Positions 8,617-20,089 of a stretch of DNA of 64,000 bases are shown in pieces. Where the stretch lies: assembly GCF_001425865.1 (NCBI RefSeq), contig NZ_LMDS01000004.1, forward strand, positions 1,865,355-1,929,354. The letters are read 5' to 3'. The stretch's first letter is position 1; each line of letters begins with the position of its first letter. Under the pieces are notes generated by a model that was not told the DNA's origin, searched no databases, and saw only the letters and a program-made list of their open reading frames with translations. The position numbers and the translations under genes were made by a program. The DNA comes from Rhizobacter sp. Root404 (lineage in GTDB: Bacteria; Pseudomonadota; Gammaproteobacteria; Burkholderiales; Burkholderiaceae_C).

Positions 8617-9666
8617 TCAGACGAGCTTCTTCAGCAGCTCCGCCTTCTTCGCGTCGAACTCGTCCTGGGTCAGGATGCCCTTGGTCTTGAGTTCGCCGAG
8701 TTTCTCGAGCGTGGCCATCACGTCCTCGGGCTTCACGCCCACCGCCGCGGCAGCACCGGCGGCCGCAGCCGGCGCCCCGGGCGCATTCGCGCTCAGGCCC
8801 TGGCCGAGCTGCTGGGCCATCACCTGGCCGAGCGCGACCCCGGCGCCCAGGCCCATCGCGTCGCCGACCACGCCGCCGCCGTTGGCCGCCCCCTCGGCGA
8901 ACTTCGGGATCGCCTGCGCGGTCTGGTACTGCATGAACTTGCCCATGTCGCCGCCGACCATGCCCATGCCGATCTTCTGGTCGAGGATCTTCTGCAGCTC
9001 CTCGGGCAGCGAGACACTCTGCATCGTCACGCTCTCGAGCTTGAGGCCGAGCGCGGCGAACGACGGCGCGGTCGCGTCGAGCAGCGCCTTCGCGAACTCG
9101 ACCTGGTTGGCCGCGAGGTCGAGGAACGCGACGCCGCTGGAGGCCACCGCATCCGAGATGTGCTGCAGCATCAGCCCGCGCAGTTGGCCGTCGAGGTCGG
9201 CCACGGTGTAGGTATCGCGCGTGCCGGAAATCTCGGTGTGGAACAGCTTAGGATCGGCGATCCGGTAGCTGTAGTTGCCGAACGCGCGCAGCCGCACGGC
9301 GCCGAAGTCCTTGTCGCGGATGGTCACCGGCTGGGTCGTGCCCCAGCGCTGGTCGACCTGCTGGCGCGTGCTGAAGAAATAGACGTCGCTCTTGAACGGG
9401 CTCTTGAAGAGCTTGTCCCAGTTCTTCAGGTAAGTCAGGATCGGCAAGGTCGCGGTCGTCAGCGTGTAGCGGCCGGGGCCGAACGCGTCGGCGATCTTGC
9501 CCTCGTTGACGAACACGGCCATCTGCGACTCGCGCACCGTCAGCGAGCCGCCGTTCTGGATTTCGCGGTCCTCCATGGGGTAGCGCCACGCGAGCGTGCC
9601 GTCCCCCGTCTCCATCCACTCGATGATGTCGATGAACTGTTTCTTGATGAAATCCATCAGCGCCAT
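8617..9666 (-). CDS. SPFH domain protein with C-terminal SHOCT motif
   Basis: 349 aa. After a short amphipathic start (MALMDFIKKQFIDIIEW) comes an SPFH/band-7-like domain of the virion-core-protein/YdjI class: ESQMAVFVNEGKIADAFGPG, GRYTLTT, and an IRDKDFGAVRLRAFGNYSYRI core. An alanine/glycine-rich linker (about 255-310) leads to a SHOCT-type helical motif (LEKLGELKTKGILTQDEFDA) at the C-terminus. These proteins form oligomers at membranes. ATG 9666 is preceded by a strong ribosome site (GGAGGAGCG). It is the first gene of the minus-strand cluster. Confidence 0.82.
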   Translation of the reverse strand: MALMDFIKKQFIDIIEWMETGDGTLAWRYPMEDREIQNGGSLTVRESQMAVFVNEGKIADAFGPGRYTLTTATLPILTYLKNWDKLFKSPFKSDVYFFSTRQQVDQRWGTTQPVTIRDKDFGAVRLRAFGNYSYRIADPKLFHTEISGTRDTYTVADLDGQLRGLMLQHISDAVASSGVAFLDLAANQVEFAKALLDATAPSFAALGLKLESVTMQSVSLPEELQKILDQKIGMGMVGGDMGKFMQYQTAQAIPKFAEGAANGGGVVGDAMGLGAGVALGQVMAQQLGQGLSANAPGAPAAAAGAAAAVGVKPEDVMATLEKLGELKTKGILTQDEFDAKKAELLKKLV

Positions 9667-9760
9667 GGCAGATCGCTCCTCCAGAACCCCCGGGGATCCG
9701 GGTGCGGCGAATAATACGCCGGAGCCTCCTTTTTCAACCCCCTGCAACGGGTGAGTCCGC

Positions 9761-11005
9761 ATGCCTGAAACCCCACCCGTCACAGCGCTCCACATCGCGG
9801 TCATCGGCGCCGGCCCGGTCGGCCTGGCGCTCGCGCTGCAAGCGGCGCGCGCGCTGCCCGATTCGCAGGTGACGCTGTTCGACGCACGCCCGGTCGACAA
9901 GGACGTGTCCGGCGACCCGCGCACGCTGGCGCTGTCGCTCGGCAGCGTGCAGCTGCTCGAGCGGCTCGGTGCCTGGCGCGCCGAGCTGGCGCAGCCAATC
10001 CTCGAGGTCCACGTGTCGCAGCAGCCGCCGTCGATGCTGCCGCTGCCGGGCCGGCTGGCCGATCTGCTGGGCGAGCCCGAGCTGCGCATCCGCGCGGTCG
10101 ACGAGGCGGTGCCGCTGCTCGGCGCGGTGCTGAGCTACGGCAGCATCGTGGCACCCCTGCAGCAGGCCTGGCTGGCAGCCGAGGCCGCGGCGCCGAAGCG
10201 CCTGCACAGCCGCTTCGGCCAGCCGGTCGCGGCGCTGAAGAACCTGGAGCATGGGGTCGAGGTCGATGCCGGCATCGCCGAGCGCTTCGACCTGGCGATC
10301 GTCGCCGAGGGCGGCGTGTTCACCACCGATCCGTCGCGGCAGCTGGTGCGCGCGACCGAGCGCCCGTCGATCCGGCACGACTACCGCCAGACCGCGTGGG
10401 TCGGCCAGGTGACGTTCGAGGACGACGCGACGCGGGCCAAGGGCGTCGCGTTCGAACGCTTCACGCGCCACGGCCCCGCCGCGCTGCTGCCGCTGAAGGC
10501 CGGCGGTGCCGGCCTGGTCTGGTGCGTGCCGACCGACGACGACCCGGTGCGCGAGCTCGACGCGGCGCAGCGCGTGACCGTGCTCAACAGCATCTTCCAC
10601 CCGGCCGCGGGCCGGATCGCGTCGGTCACGCCGCTGAAGGACTTCGCGCTCGGCCTGAGCGCCGAACGCACATTGACCGAGGGCCGCACGGTGCGCATCG
10701 GCAACGCCGCGCAGACACTGCACCCGGTCGCCGGCCAGGGCCTGAACCTCGGGCTGCGCGACGCGTTCGAGCTGGTGCATGCGCTGGCGCGCAACCCGGA
10801 TGTCGACGCGGTGCTGCGCCGCCTCGAATGGCAGCGCGGCCCGGACCGCTGGGCGATGATCGCCGCGACCGATTTCCTCGCCCGCAGCTTCACCTGGAAG
10901 CTGCCCGGCGCCGGCGCGGCGCGCGGGCTCGGCCTCGCGGCGCTGCAACTGCTCGGCCCGGCGAAATCGGCGCTGGCGCGGCAGATGATGTTCGGGCGCC
11001 GCTGA
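9761..11005 (+). CDS. FAD-dependent monooxygenase, UbiH/UbiF/Coq6 family
   Basis: Aromatic ring hydroxylase of 414 aa, most likely acting on a ubiquinone precursor. The dinucleotide motif IAVIGAGPVGLALAL lies at residues 12-26. The family hallmark DPRTLALSLGSVQLLERLG follows, and the second FAD signature GNAAQTLHPVAGQGLNLGLRD is near 311-331. These place it in the UbiH/Coq6 group; choosing among UbiH, UbiF and UbiI is not possible from sequence alone. It is divergent from the SPFH cluster (94 nt apart) and convergent with pgm (16 nt between stops). Confidence 0.86.
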   Translation: MPETPPVTALHIAVIGAGPVGLALALQAARALPDSQVTLFDARPVDKDVSGDPRTLALSLGSVQLLERLGAWRAELAQPILEVHVSQQPPSMLPLPGRLADLLGEPELRIRAVDEAVPLLGAVLSYGSIVAPLQQAWLAAEAAAPKRLHSRFGQPVAALKNLEHGVEVDAGIAERFDLAIVAEGGVFTTDPSRQLVRATERPSIRHDYRQTAWVGQVTFEDDATRAKGVAFERFTRHGPAALLPLKAGGAGLVWCVPTDDDPVRELDAAQRVTVLNSIFHPAAGRIASVTPLKDFALGLSAERTLTEGRTVRIGNAAQTLHPVAGQGLNLGLRDAFELVHALARNPDVDAVLRRLEWQRGPDRWAMIAATDFLARSFTWKLPGAGAARGLGLAALQLLGPAKSALARQMMFGRR

Positions 11006-11021
11006 GCGGCGCCGCGCGCGA

Positions 11022-12710
<1,689 letters not shown>

Positions 12711-13930
12711 TCACGCGCCGAGCTTCAGGAACAACTCGCGGTCCGGCGCGAAGTTGGCATAGAGCGGCAACAGCGCGCCGCCCATCGCGCGCGCATCGGA
12801 ACCGATCGTCCCCTCGAACACCTGCGGGCGCGCGACGCCCTCCCAGCTGTACTGGTCGAGGGCGTGGTTGATCGCGGTCAGCGTCGCGCGCAGCAGCTCG
12901 CGACTGAACGAACCGTCGACGATCACGCCGTCGAGGTCTAGCAGGCAGGCCGCGCTGTTGGCGGCCAGCGCGACAGCCGGCGCCGCGTCGCGCAGCCAGC
13001 GCTCGGTGTGCGGCCACCAGGGCTTGTGCATCGCGCGGGCATCGATCACGGCGTTCACGTCGAGCGCGGCGGCGGCGAAGCGGGCTTCGAGGTTGACCAG
13101 CGACGCGTGGCTCAGCAGCTGGTCCGGCGCGTGCGCACGTCCGGCGGTGGCCAGGCCGAGCGGCAGCGAGCCGACGGCCCCGGCGTTGCCGCTCGGCCCG
13201 GCGCGCAGCTGGCTGTCGATCACCAGGCCGCCGCCGATGAAGGTGTCGAAGAACACGTAGAGGAAGCTGCGGATGTTGCGGCCGCGCCCGGACACCAGCT
13301 CGGCGACGCAGGCGGCAGCGGTGTCCTTGACGAATCCGACCGGCAGCTCGGTCATCGCGGCGATGCGCTCGCGCATGTCGATGCCCGCCCACTTGGCGGC
13401 CTGTGCGCGGTCGATGCCGAGCACGTCGTGCCAGCCTTCGAGCGACAGCGGCGCGGCGACGCCCACCCCGTGCAGCCGCCCGCGCAGCTTGACCGGCAGG
13501 CTCAGTGTGAGGTGGCGCAGGCGCGCCTCGATCTCGGCGAACAGCGTGTCGGGGTCGGGGAATTCGTAGTCGAGCGACAGCCGCTCGCGCACCTGGCCGG
13601 TGAAGTCGAGCAGCAGCATGTCCATGCTGCGCCGCCCGATCTTGATGCCGATCGAGAACGCGCCGTCGGGGTTCAGCGCCATCGGCACCGAGGGCTGGCC
13701 AACCTTGCCGCGCACCGGCTCGAGCTTGGTGACGAGGCCGTCGGCCTCGAGCCGCGCGATGATGACCTGCACCGTCTGCGCGGTCAGGCGCGTCAACCGC
13801 GCGATCTCGGCCTTCGGCACGCTGCCGTGCAGCCGGATCGCCTGCAGCACGACGCGCTCGTTGAACTGGCGCATGCCGACATGGTTGGACCCCCGAGGCC
13901 GCAACCTGCTCTCGGCGCCGGCAGCGCTCA

Positions 13931-13931
<1 letters not shown>
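12711..13931 (-). CDS. ROK-family sugar-responsive transcriptional regulator
   Basis: 406 aa. An N-terminal winged helix (GSVPKAEIARLTRLTAQTVQ, about 28-75) is followed by a ROK (NagC/Mlc/XylR) sugar-kinase-fold domain. The ROK core GGGLVIDSQLRAGPSGNAGAVG is present near 245-270, and the catalytic-position Asp is kept in VKDTAAACVAE. The usual zinc-binding CxCGxxGCxE motif after this core is missing. It is most likely a repressor that binds a sugar or sugar phosphate. ATG shares one base with the stop of the upstream ATP-binding gene (TGATG). The palindrome at 16818-16842 is its probable operator, by context. Confidence 0.86.
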
Positions 13932-15693
<1,762 letters not shown>

Positions 15694-15729
15694 GGGGGCG
15701 GCTCCGTGGGGTTGACGGGCGGGCGCCGC

Positions 15730-16758
15730 TTACTTGTTGCCCCAGCAGAGATCGGTGCCGACCTTGGTGTCCTTGCCGTCGACGCCGGCCATCGGCTTGT
15801 CGGTGATCAGGGTCACGCCGGTGTCGGTGTAGCCCTTGACCTTCTTGCCGGCCTTCGCGTACTCGATGCCGGCCTCGACGCCCATCGAGGCCATCTTCAG
15901 CGGGTACTGCTGCGAAGTCGCGGCGATCACGCCGGCCTTGACGTTCTTGACGCCGGCGCAGCCGCCGTCGACCGAGACGATCACGACGCCCTTCTCCTTG
16001 CCCGCCGCCTTCAGCGCCTGGTAGGCACCGGCCGCGGCCGGCTCGTTGATCGTGTAGACGACGTTGATGTCCGGGTTCTTCTGGAGGCAGTTCTCCATCG
16101 CGGTCTGGCCCTTGGCCTGGTCGCCGAAGCTGTCGGCCATGCAGACGATCTCGGCGCTCTTGCCGAGCTCGTTGCTCTTGGCGTCGGGCGCCTTCAGGCC
16201 GTAGCCGGCCATGAAGCCGTTGTGGCGCTGCGCGCCGACCGGGTGGCCGGGGAAGAGGTCCAGCGTGGCGATCTTCGCCGGCTTGCCGGCGAAGTTGGCA
16301 AGAACGGCGGCCTTGGCGTACTGACCGATCAGCTGGCCGGCCTTGTAGTTGTCGGTCGCGAACAGCGCGTCGGTCGCCTCCATCGGGTCGGCCGGGCTGT
16401 CCAGCGCGATAAACATCACGCCCTGCGCCTGCGCCTTCTTGATCGCCGGCACGATCGCCTTCGAGTCGTTCGGCGTGATCATGATCGTCTTGGCGCCGCC
16501 GGCGATCATGTTCTCGATCGCCGTGACCTGCCCGGCGTTGTCGCCGTCGACCTTGCCCGCGGCGGTCAGCAGCTTCGCGCCCTTGGCGGTGGCCGCCGCC
16601 TGCGCGCCCTCCTTCATCTTGACGAAGAACGGGTTGGTGTCGGTCTTGGTGATCAAGCCGATCACCGGCTGGTCGGCGGCGCTGGCGAGCGTGCACGCGG
16701 CAGCGAGCGCGAGCAGGCTAAGGGCGGGGCGCGAGAAGGAAATGGCGGTCGAGGTCAT
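15730..16758 (-). CDS. frcB: Fructose-type sugar ABC transporter periplasmic binding protein
   Basis: 342 aa. A Sec signal peptide ends around residue 27 (TLASA-A), and the mature protein begins ADQPVIGLITKTDTNPFFVK, typical of periplasmic-binding family 4 (RbsB/FrcB). Further family blocks are MIAGGAKTIMITPND, ALDSPADP, VYTINEPAAAGAYQALKAAG and VSVDGGC. It captures the sugar in the periplasm for FrcCA. ATG 16758 is chosen because it opens the signal peptide and follows an AGGAGA ribosome site. An upstream in-frame start at 16911 would run through the promoter and palindrome. Confidence 0.9.
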   Translation of the reverse strand: MTSTAISFSRPALSLLALAAACTLASAADQPVIGLITKTDTNPFFVKMKEGAQAAATAKGAKLLTAAGKVDGDNAGQVTAIENMIAGGAKTIMITPNDSKAIVPAIKKAQAQGVMFIALDSPADPMEATDALFATDNYKAGQLIGQYAKAAVLANFAGKPAKIATLDLFPGHPVGAQRHNGFMAGYGLKAPDAKSNELGKSAEIVCMADSFGDQAKGQTAMENCLQKNPDINVVYTINEPAAAGAYQALKAAGKEKGVVIVSVDGGCAGVKNVKAGVIAATSQQYPLKMASMGVEAGIEYAKAGKKVKGYTDTGVTLITDKPMAGVDGKDTKVGTDLCWGNK

Positions 16759-16793
16759 GGCGGGTCTCCTGAGGGGTGTTTCTGGGATCGGTG

Positions 16794-16836
16794 TAGCTTC
16801 ATTGTCGGTACTCTCTTTTAATAAATCAACTTGATT
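16794..16836 (-). promoter_or_regulatory. Candidate sigma-70 promoter of the frc operon
   Basis: On the minus strand TTGATT (16831-16836) is followed after 17 bases by GACAAT, an acceptable -35/-10 pair. The -35 lies inside the right arm of the palindrome at 16818-16842, so repressor binding would block polymerase. Computed by eye only. Confidence 0.4.
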
Positions 16837-16842
16837 TATTAA
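16818..16842. promoter_or_regulatory. Perfect 25-bp palindrome, probable ROK-repressor operator
   Basis: Two 12-bp arms (TTAATAAATCAA and its exact complement) surround a central C at 16830. The AT-rich site is conspicuous in this GC-rich DNA. It sits in the 155-bp divergent region between the frc operon and the PfkB kinase gene and overlaps the candidate frc -35. ROK repressors such as NagC and Mlc bind AT-rich palindromes, and a ROK gene is the fourth gene of the operon. Binding is inferred. Confidence 0.6.
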
Positions 16843-16913
16843 TGGAAAACCCGAATGGCAGATGTCGGCGCGGCGCGCGAAGCTGACGCCCGAATTCACT
16901 CGGAGACACACCC

Positions 16914-17843
16914 ATGCTGATGATTTGCGGCGAGGCGTTGTTCGACGTCTTCCAGGGCGCGGACACCCCCACCGGCATGACGCTGGATGCGCGCGTCGGC
17001 GGTTCGCCGTTCAACCTCGCGGTCGGGCTGGCCCGCCTCGGCCAGCCGGCCGCCCTGTTCACCGCGATCTCGACCGGCTTCGCCGGCGAGCGCCTGATGC
17101 GGGCGCTGGTGGCCGAGGGCGTGGACACCCGCGCCGTCGCCCGCACCGACGACCCGACGACGCTCAGCCTGATCGGGCTCGATGCGCACGGCGTGCCGAA
17201 CTACGCGTTCTATGGCGAAGGCGCGGCCGACCGCAACGTCACCGCCGGCCACCTCGCCGCGGTGGCGGGCGGCGTCGCACTGGTCCACCTCGGTTCCTAC
17301 GCGACGGTGGTCGAGCCGGTCGCGTCGACCCAGCGTGCGCTGGTCGAGCGCGAGCGCGCCCGCGGCGCGCTGATCGCATACGACCCGAACATCCGGCTCA
17401 ATGTCGAGCCCGACCTCGCCCGCTGGCGCGACCAGCTCGACTGGATGCTGCCGCGCACCGACCTGCTGAAGATCAGCGACGAGGACCTCGGGCTGCTGCT
17501 GCCCGGCACCGGCATCGACGCGTTCGCGGCGCGCGCGCTCGCCGCCGGCGTGCGCCTGGTCGTCGTGACGCGCGGTGGCGAAGGCGCGGTCGGCTGGGCC
17601 GGCGGCGCACGGGTCGAGGCGGCGCCGGTGCCGGTGGAGGTGGTCGACACGGTCGGTGCCGGCGACACCTTCCAGGCCGCGCTGATCTGCTGGCTCGCCG
17701 AGCACGGCGCGCTGACGCGCGCAGGGCTGCAGGCGCTGCCGGCCGACAGCCTGCGCGCGGCGCTGCAATTCGCCGCGCGCGCCGCGGCGATCACCTGTTC
17801 GCGCCGCGGCGCCGACATGCCGCGCCGCGCCGAGCTGGGCTGA
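16914..17843 (+). CDS. PfkB-family carbohydrate kinase, probable fructokinase
   Basis: 309 aa ribokinase-fold kinase. The N-terminal MICGEALFDVF and GGSPFNLAVGLARLG motifs resemble fructokinases. The C-terminal PfkB signature DTVGAGDTFQAAL (about residues 243-255) holds the catalytic Asp and the anion hole. It would phosphorylate the sugar imported by the divergent FrcBCA system, supplying fructose 6-phosphate. ATG 16914 follows a GGAGA ribosome site; a second ATG lies two codons later. It probably shares the palindromic operator at 16818-16842. Confidence 0.86.
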   Translation: MLMICGEALFDVFQGADTPTGMTLDARVGGSPFNLAVGLARLGQPAALFTAISTGFAGERLMRALVAEGVDTRAVARTDDPTTLSLIGLDAHGVPNYAFYGEGAADRNVTAGHLAAVAGGVALVHLGSYATVVEPVASTQRALVERERARGALIAYDPNIRLNVEPDLARWRDQLDWMLPRTDLLKISDEDLGLLLPGTGIDAFAARALAAGVRLVVVTRGGEGAVGWAGGARVEAAPVPVEVVDTVGAGDTFQAALICWLAEHGALTRAGLQALPADSLRAALQFAARAAAITCSRRGADMPRRAELG

Positions 17844-17852
17844 ACCGGCGCG

Positions 17853-18911
17853 CTACGGCCGCGGCAGGCGCAACTCGGCGATCACCGGCCGGTGTTCGGA
17901 CGCCTCGCCGCCGCCGACCGTGCAGGCCGCCACCTCGATGCCCTCGCTGACCAGGATGTGGTCGATGCGCAGGAACGAGCGGCCGATCCGCAGCGCCTGA
18001 CCGTAGGTGAACCCGTAGCCGCGCCCGGCGGCCGAGTGCGCGTCGCGCAGGCCGGTCGCGAGCAGCGTCTGCACGACCGGCGATGCCTCGGGCGCGTTCA
18101 GGTCGCCGGCGACGATGCGCGGGCGCTGCGCCGGGCCGAGTTGCCGGGCGAGCAGGCGCGCCTGGTCGAGGCGGTCCTGATAGTTGCGTCGCCATTCGTC
18201 GGCGCCGTCGAGTCCCTCGCGCCGCGCGGCGTTCAGGCCGCTACGGGGTGAATCGAAGTGGACCGTGACGAGGTCCACGTCGACACCGTCGACCCGCACC
18301 GTGCACTGGAGCGTGCCGACGTCGTCGCCGCGCACCTCGAGCCGTCCGGCCCGGCAATCGCGCAGCGGGTAACGGCTCGCGATCACGTATTGACCGACGC
18401 GGTGGCGCTCGCGCGCGCCGAACAGCGCGGCATCGTCGGCGACGCGCGGCGCCGCCAGGGGATGGGCGTCCTGCGCGAGCACGATGTCCGGGTCGTGGCG
18501 GGCGATCTCGGCGGCGAGGCGGCCGAACCCCTCGGGCTGCAGGCCGGCCCGGTACGCCTTGATGTTGTAGGTCATCACCCGCAGGGCCGGCACGCCCGCG
18601 GCCGGTGCCGGGTTCCAGACCCAGCCCATCGTCAGCGTCGCCACCAGCACGAGCGTGCCCAGGCTGGCCAGGATCCAGCGGCGGCCGCACGCGAGCGACA
18701 GCAGCACCGCCACGCCGGCGAGTGCGAGCCACAGCGGGTACGGTGCGTAGCGGGTGAGTTCCAGCCACCAGGGGCTGACAGGGCTCAGGCGCTGCGCGAG
18801 GGTCAGCGCCACGAGGCCGGCGATCACCAGCGCAACGGCGGCGCGCGACAGCCGCGCGACCGGGCCGGGCCGGCGTGGAGGCGGGGAGGTCAAGGGGGAA
18901 ATTCGGGGCAA
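17853..18911 (-). CDS. Membrane-anchored endonuclease/exonuclease/phosphatase family protein
   Basis: 352 aa. Three hydrophobic segments in the first 100 residues are followed by an EEP (DNase I-like) hydrolase domain. Motifs: RVMTYNIKAYR (about 112-122), a substituted metal-ligand site at DIVLAQDAH, GDLNAPEAS (about 268-276), RIDHILVS and SEHRPVIAEL with the catalytic His near the end. The family includes nucleases and phosphoesterases; the substrate is unknown and the domain probably faces the periplasm. The start appears to be TTG at 18911, since no ATG is nearby and no clear ribosome site is seen. Its stop is 9 nt from the convergent kinase gene. Confidence 0.78.
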   Translation of the reverse strand: MPRISPLTSPPPRRPGPVARLSRAAVALVIAGLVALTLAQRLSPVSPWWLELTRYAPYPLWLALAGVAVLLSLACGRRWILASLGTLVLVATLTMGWVWNPAPAAGVPALRVMTYNIKAYRAGLQPEGFGRLAAEIARHDPDIVLAQDAHPLAAPRVADDAALFGARERHRVGQYVIASRYPLRDCRAGRLEVRGDDVGTLQCTVRVDGVDVDLVTVHFDSPRSGLNAARREGLDGADEWRRNYQDRLDQARLLARQLGPAQRPRIVAGDLNAPEASPVVQTLLATGLRDAHSAAGRGYGFTYGQALRIGRSFLRIDHILVSEGIEVAACTVGGGEASEHRPVIAELRLPRP

Positions 18912-18956
18912 TGGACGAGGGGCCGCAGCTTAGCCGAGCGGGCGCAGGGCGTCGCG

Positions 18957-18962
18957 GATACT
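18957..18962 (+). promoter_or_regulatory. Putative -10 box placed for a leaderless transcript
   Basis: GATACT ends seven bases before the ATG at 18970. There is no Shine-Dalgarno sequence and no convincing -35. Confidence 0.28.
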
Positions 18963-18969
18963 CGCCAGC

Positions 18970-19974
18970 ATGTCGTCCCTCGTGTTCTTCAAGTTGCTCG
19001 CGATCTTCGTGATCGTGGCGATCGGCTGGATCGTCGGCAAGCTGCGCTGGCTCAGCCCGGCGGACGCCGAAAGCGGCGCGCAGGCCGATCCGGCGCGCGT
19101 GCTGGCGAACGCCGCGTACTACATCTTCGTGCCGGCGCTGCTGTTCCGCACCACCGCGCGGATCGACTTCCACGCGATGCCCTGGGACACGCTGATCGCG
19201 GTGTTCGTGCCGCTGGTGCTGATGCTGCTCGGCGTGTATGTCGTGATCAAGCGGCGCAACCGCGCCGGCACGCTGCCGCCGGCCGCGCCGGCGGTGCGCG
19301 CGATTACCGCCGCGTTCGGCAACACCGTGCAGGTCGGCATCCCGATGGCGGCGGCGCTGTTCGGCGAGCGCGGGCTGCAGATCCACCTCGCGATCGTCAG
19401 CCTGCACGCGCTGGTGCTGCTGACGCTGTCGACGGCGCTGGTCGAGCTCGATCTGGCGAAGGCGCAGCGCGTGCTCGGCGGCGAGGCCCCGCATCTGGCG
19501 AAGACGCTGCTCGGCACCGCGCGCAACACCGTCATCCACCCGGTCGTGCTGCCGGTGTTGATCGGGCTGACCTGGAACGCGCTCGGCTTGCCGATCCCGA
19601 CCGTGGCCGACGAGATCCTGGCCACGCTCGGTCAGGCGGTGGTGCCGCTGTGCCTGGTGCTGATCGGCATGTCGCTCGCGTATTACGGCGTGCAGGGCGC
19701 GGCCCGGGCGGCGCTGGGACTGTCGGCGCTGAAGCTGCTGGTGCTGCCCGCGGTGGTGCTGCTGATCGCGCACTGGGGCTTCCACCTGAACGGCCTGCCG
19801 CTGACGGTGATCGTGATGATGGCCGCGTTGCCGATCGGCAGCAACGCGCTGATCTTCGCGCAGCGCTACCGCACGCTCGAGGGCGAGGTGACGGCCGCGA
19901 CGGTGTTCTCGACGCTCGCGTTCGTCGCCGTCGCGCCGGGCTGGCTGGTCGTGCTGGGGTGGCTGCAGCGCTGA
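18970..19974 (+). CDS. AEC family transporter
   Basis: 334 aa inner-membrane protein of the auxin efflux carrier/malonate transporter family with about ten hydrophobic segments. Two five-helix halves can be recognised. Characteristic residues include the Asn/Pro-containing helices ANAAYYIFVPALLFR (about 46-60), FGNTVQVGIPMAAALFG (about 116-132) and MMAALPIGSNALIFAQRY near 277-294. Substrates in bacteria are usually dicarboxylates or other small organic acids; here it is unknown. No ribosome site is visible before the ATG. Confidence 0.85.
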   Translation: MSSLVFFKLLAIFVIVAIGWIVGKLRWLSPADAESGAQADPARVLANAAYYIFVPALLFRTTARIDFHAMPWDTLIAVFVPLVLMLLGVYVVIKRRNRAGTLPPAAPAVRAITAAFGNTVQVGIPMAAALFGERGLQIHLAIVSLHALVLLTLSTALVELDLAKAQRVLGGEAPHLAKTLLGTARNTVIHPVVLPVLIGLTWNALGLPIPTVADEILATLGQAVVPLCLVLIGMSLAYYGVQGAARAALGLSALKLLVLPAVVLLIAHWGFHLNGLPLTVIVMMAALPIGSNALIFAQRYRTLEGEVTAATVFSTLAFVAVAPGWLVVLGWLQR

Positions 19975-20089
19975 GCCTGGCCGGCGGATTGCTAGGGGGA
20001 ACACCAGCATGGTGCGCAAATCGCCCCGCCTATCATTCAGCCCGCTCCCACGAGGAGCGCTCGTCGCCCCCATCTTCCGGAACCACCCC

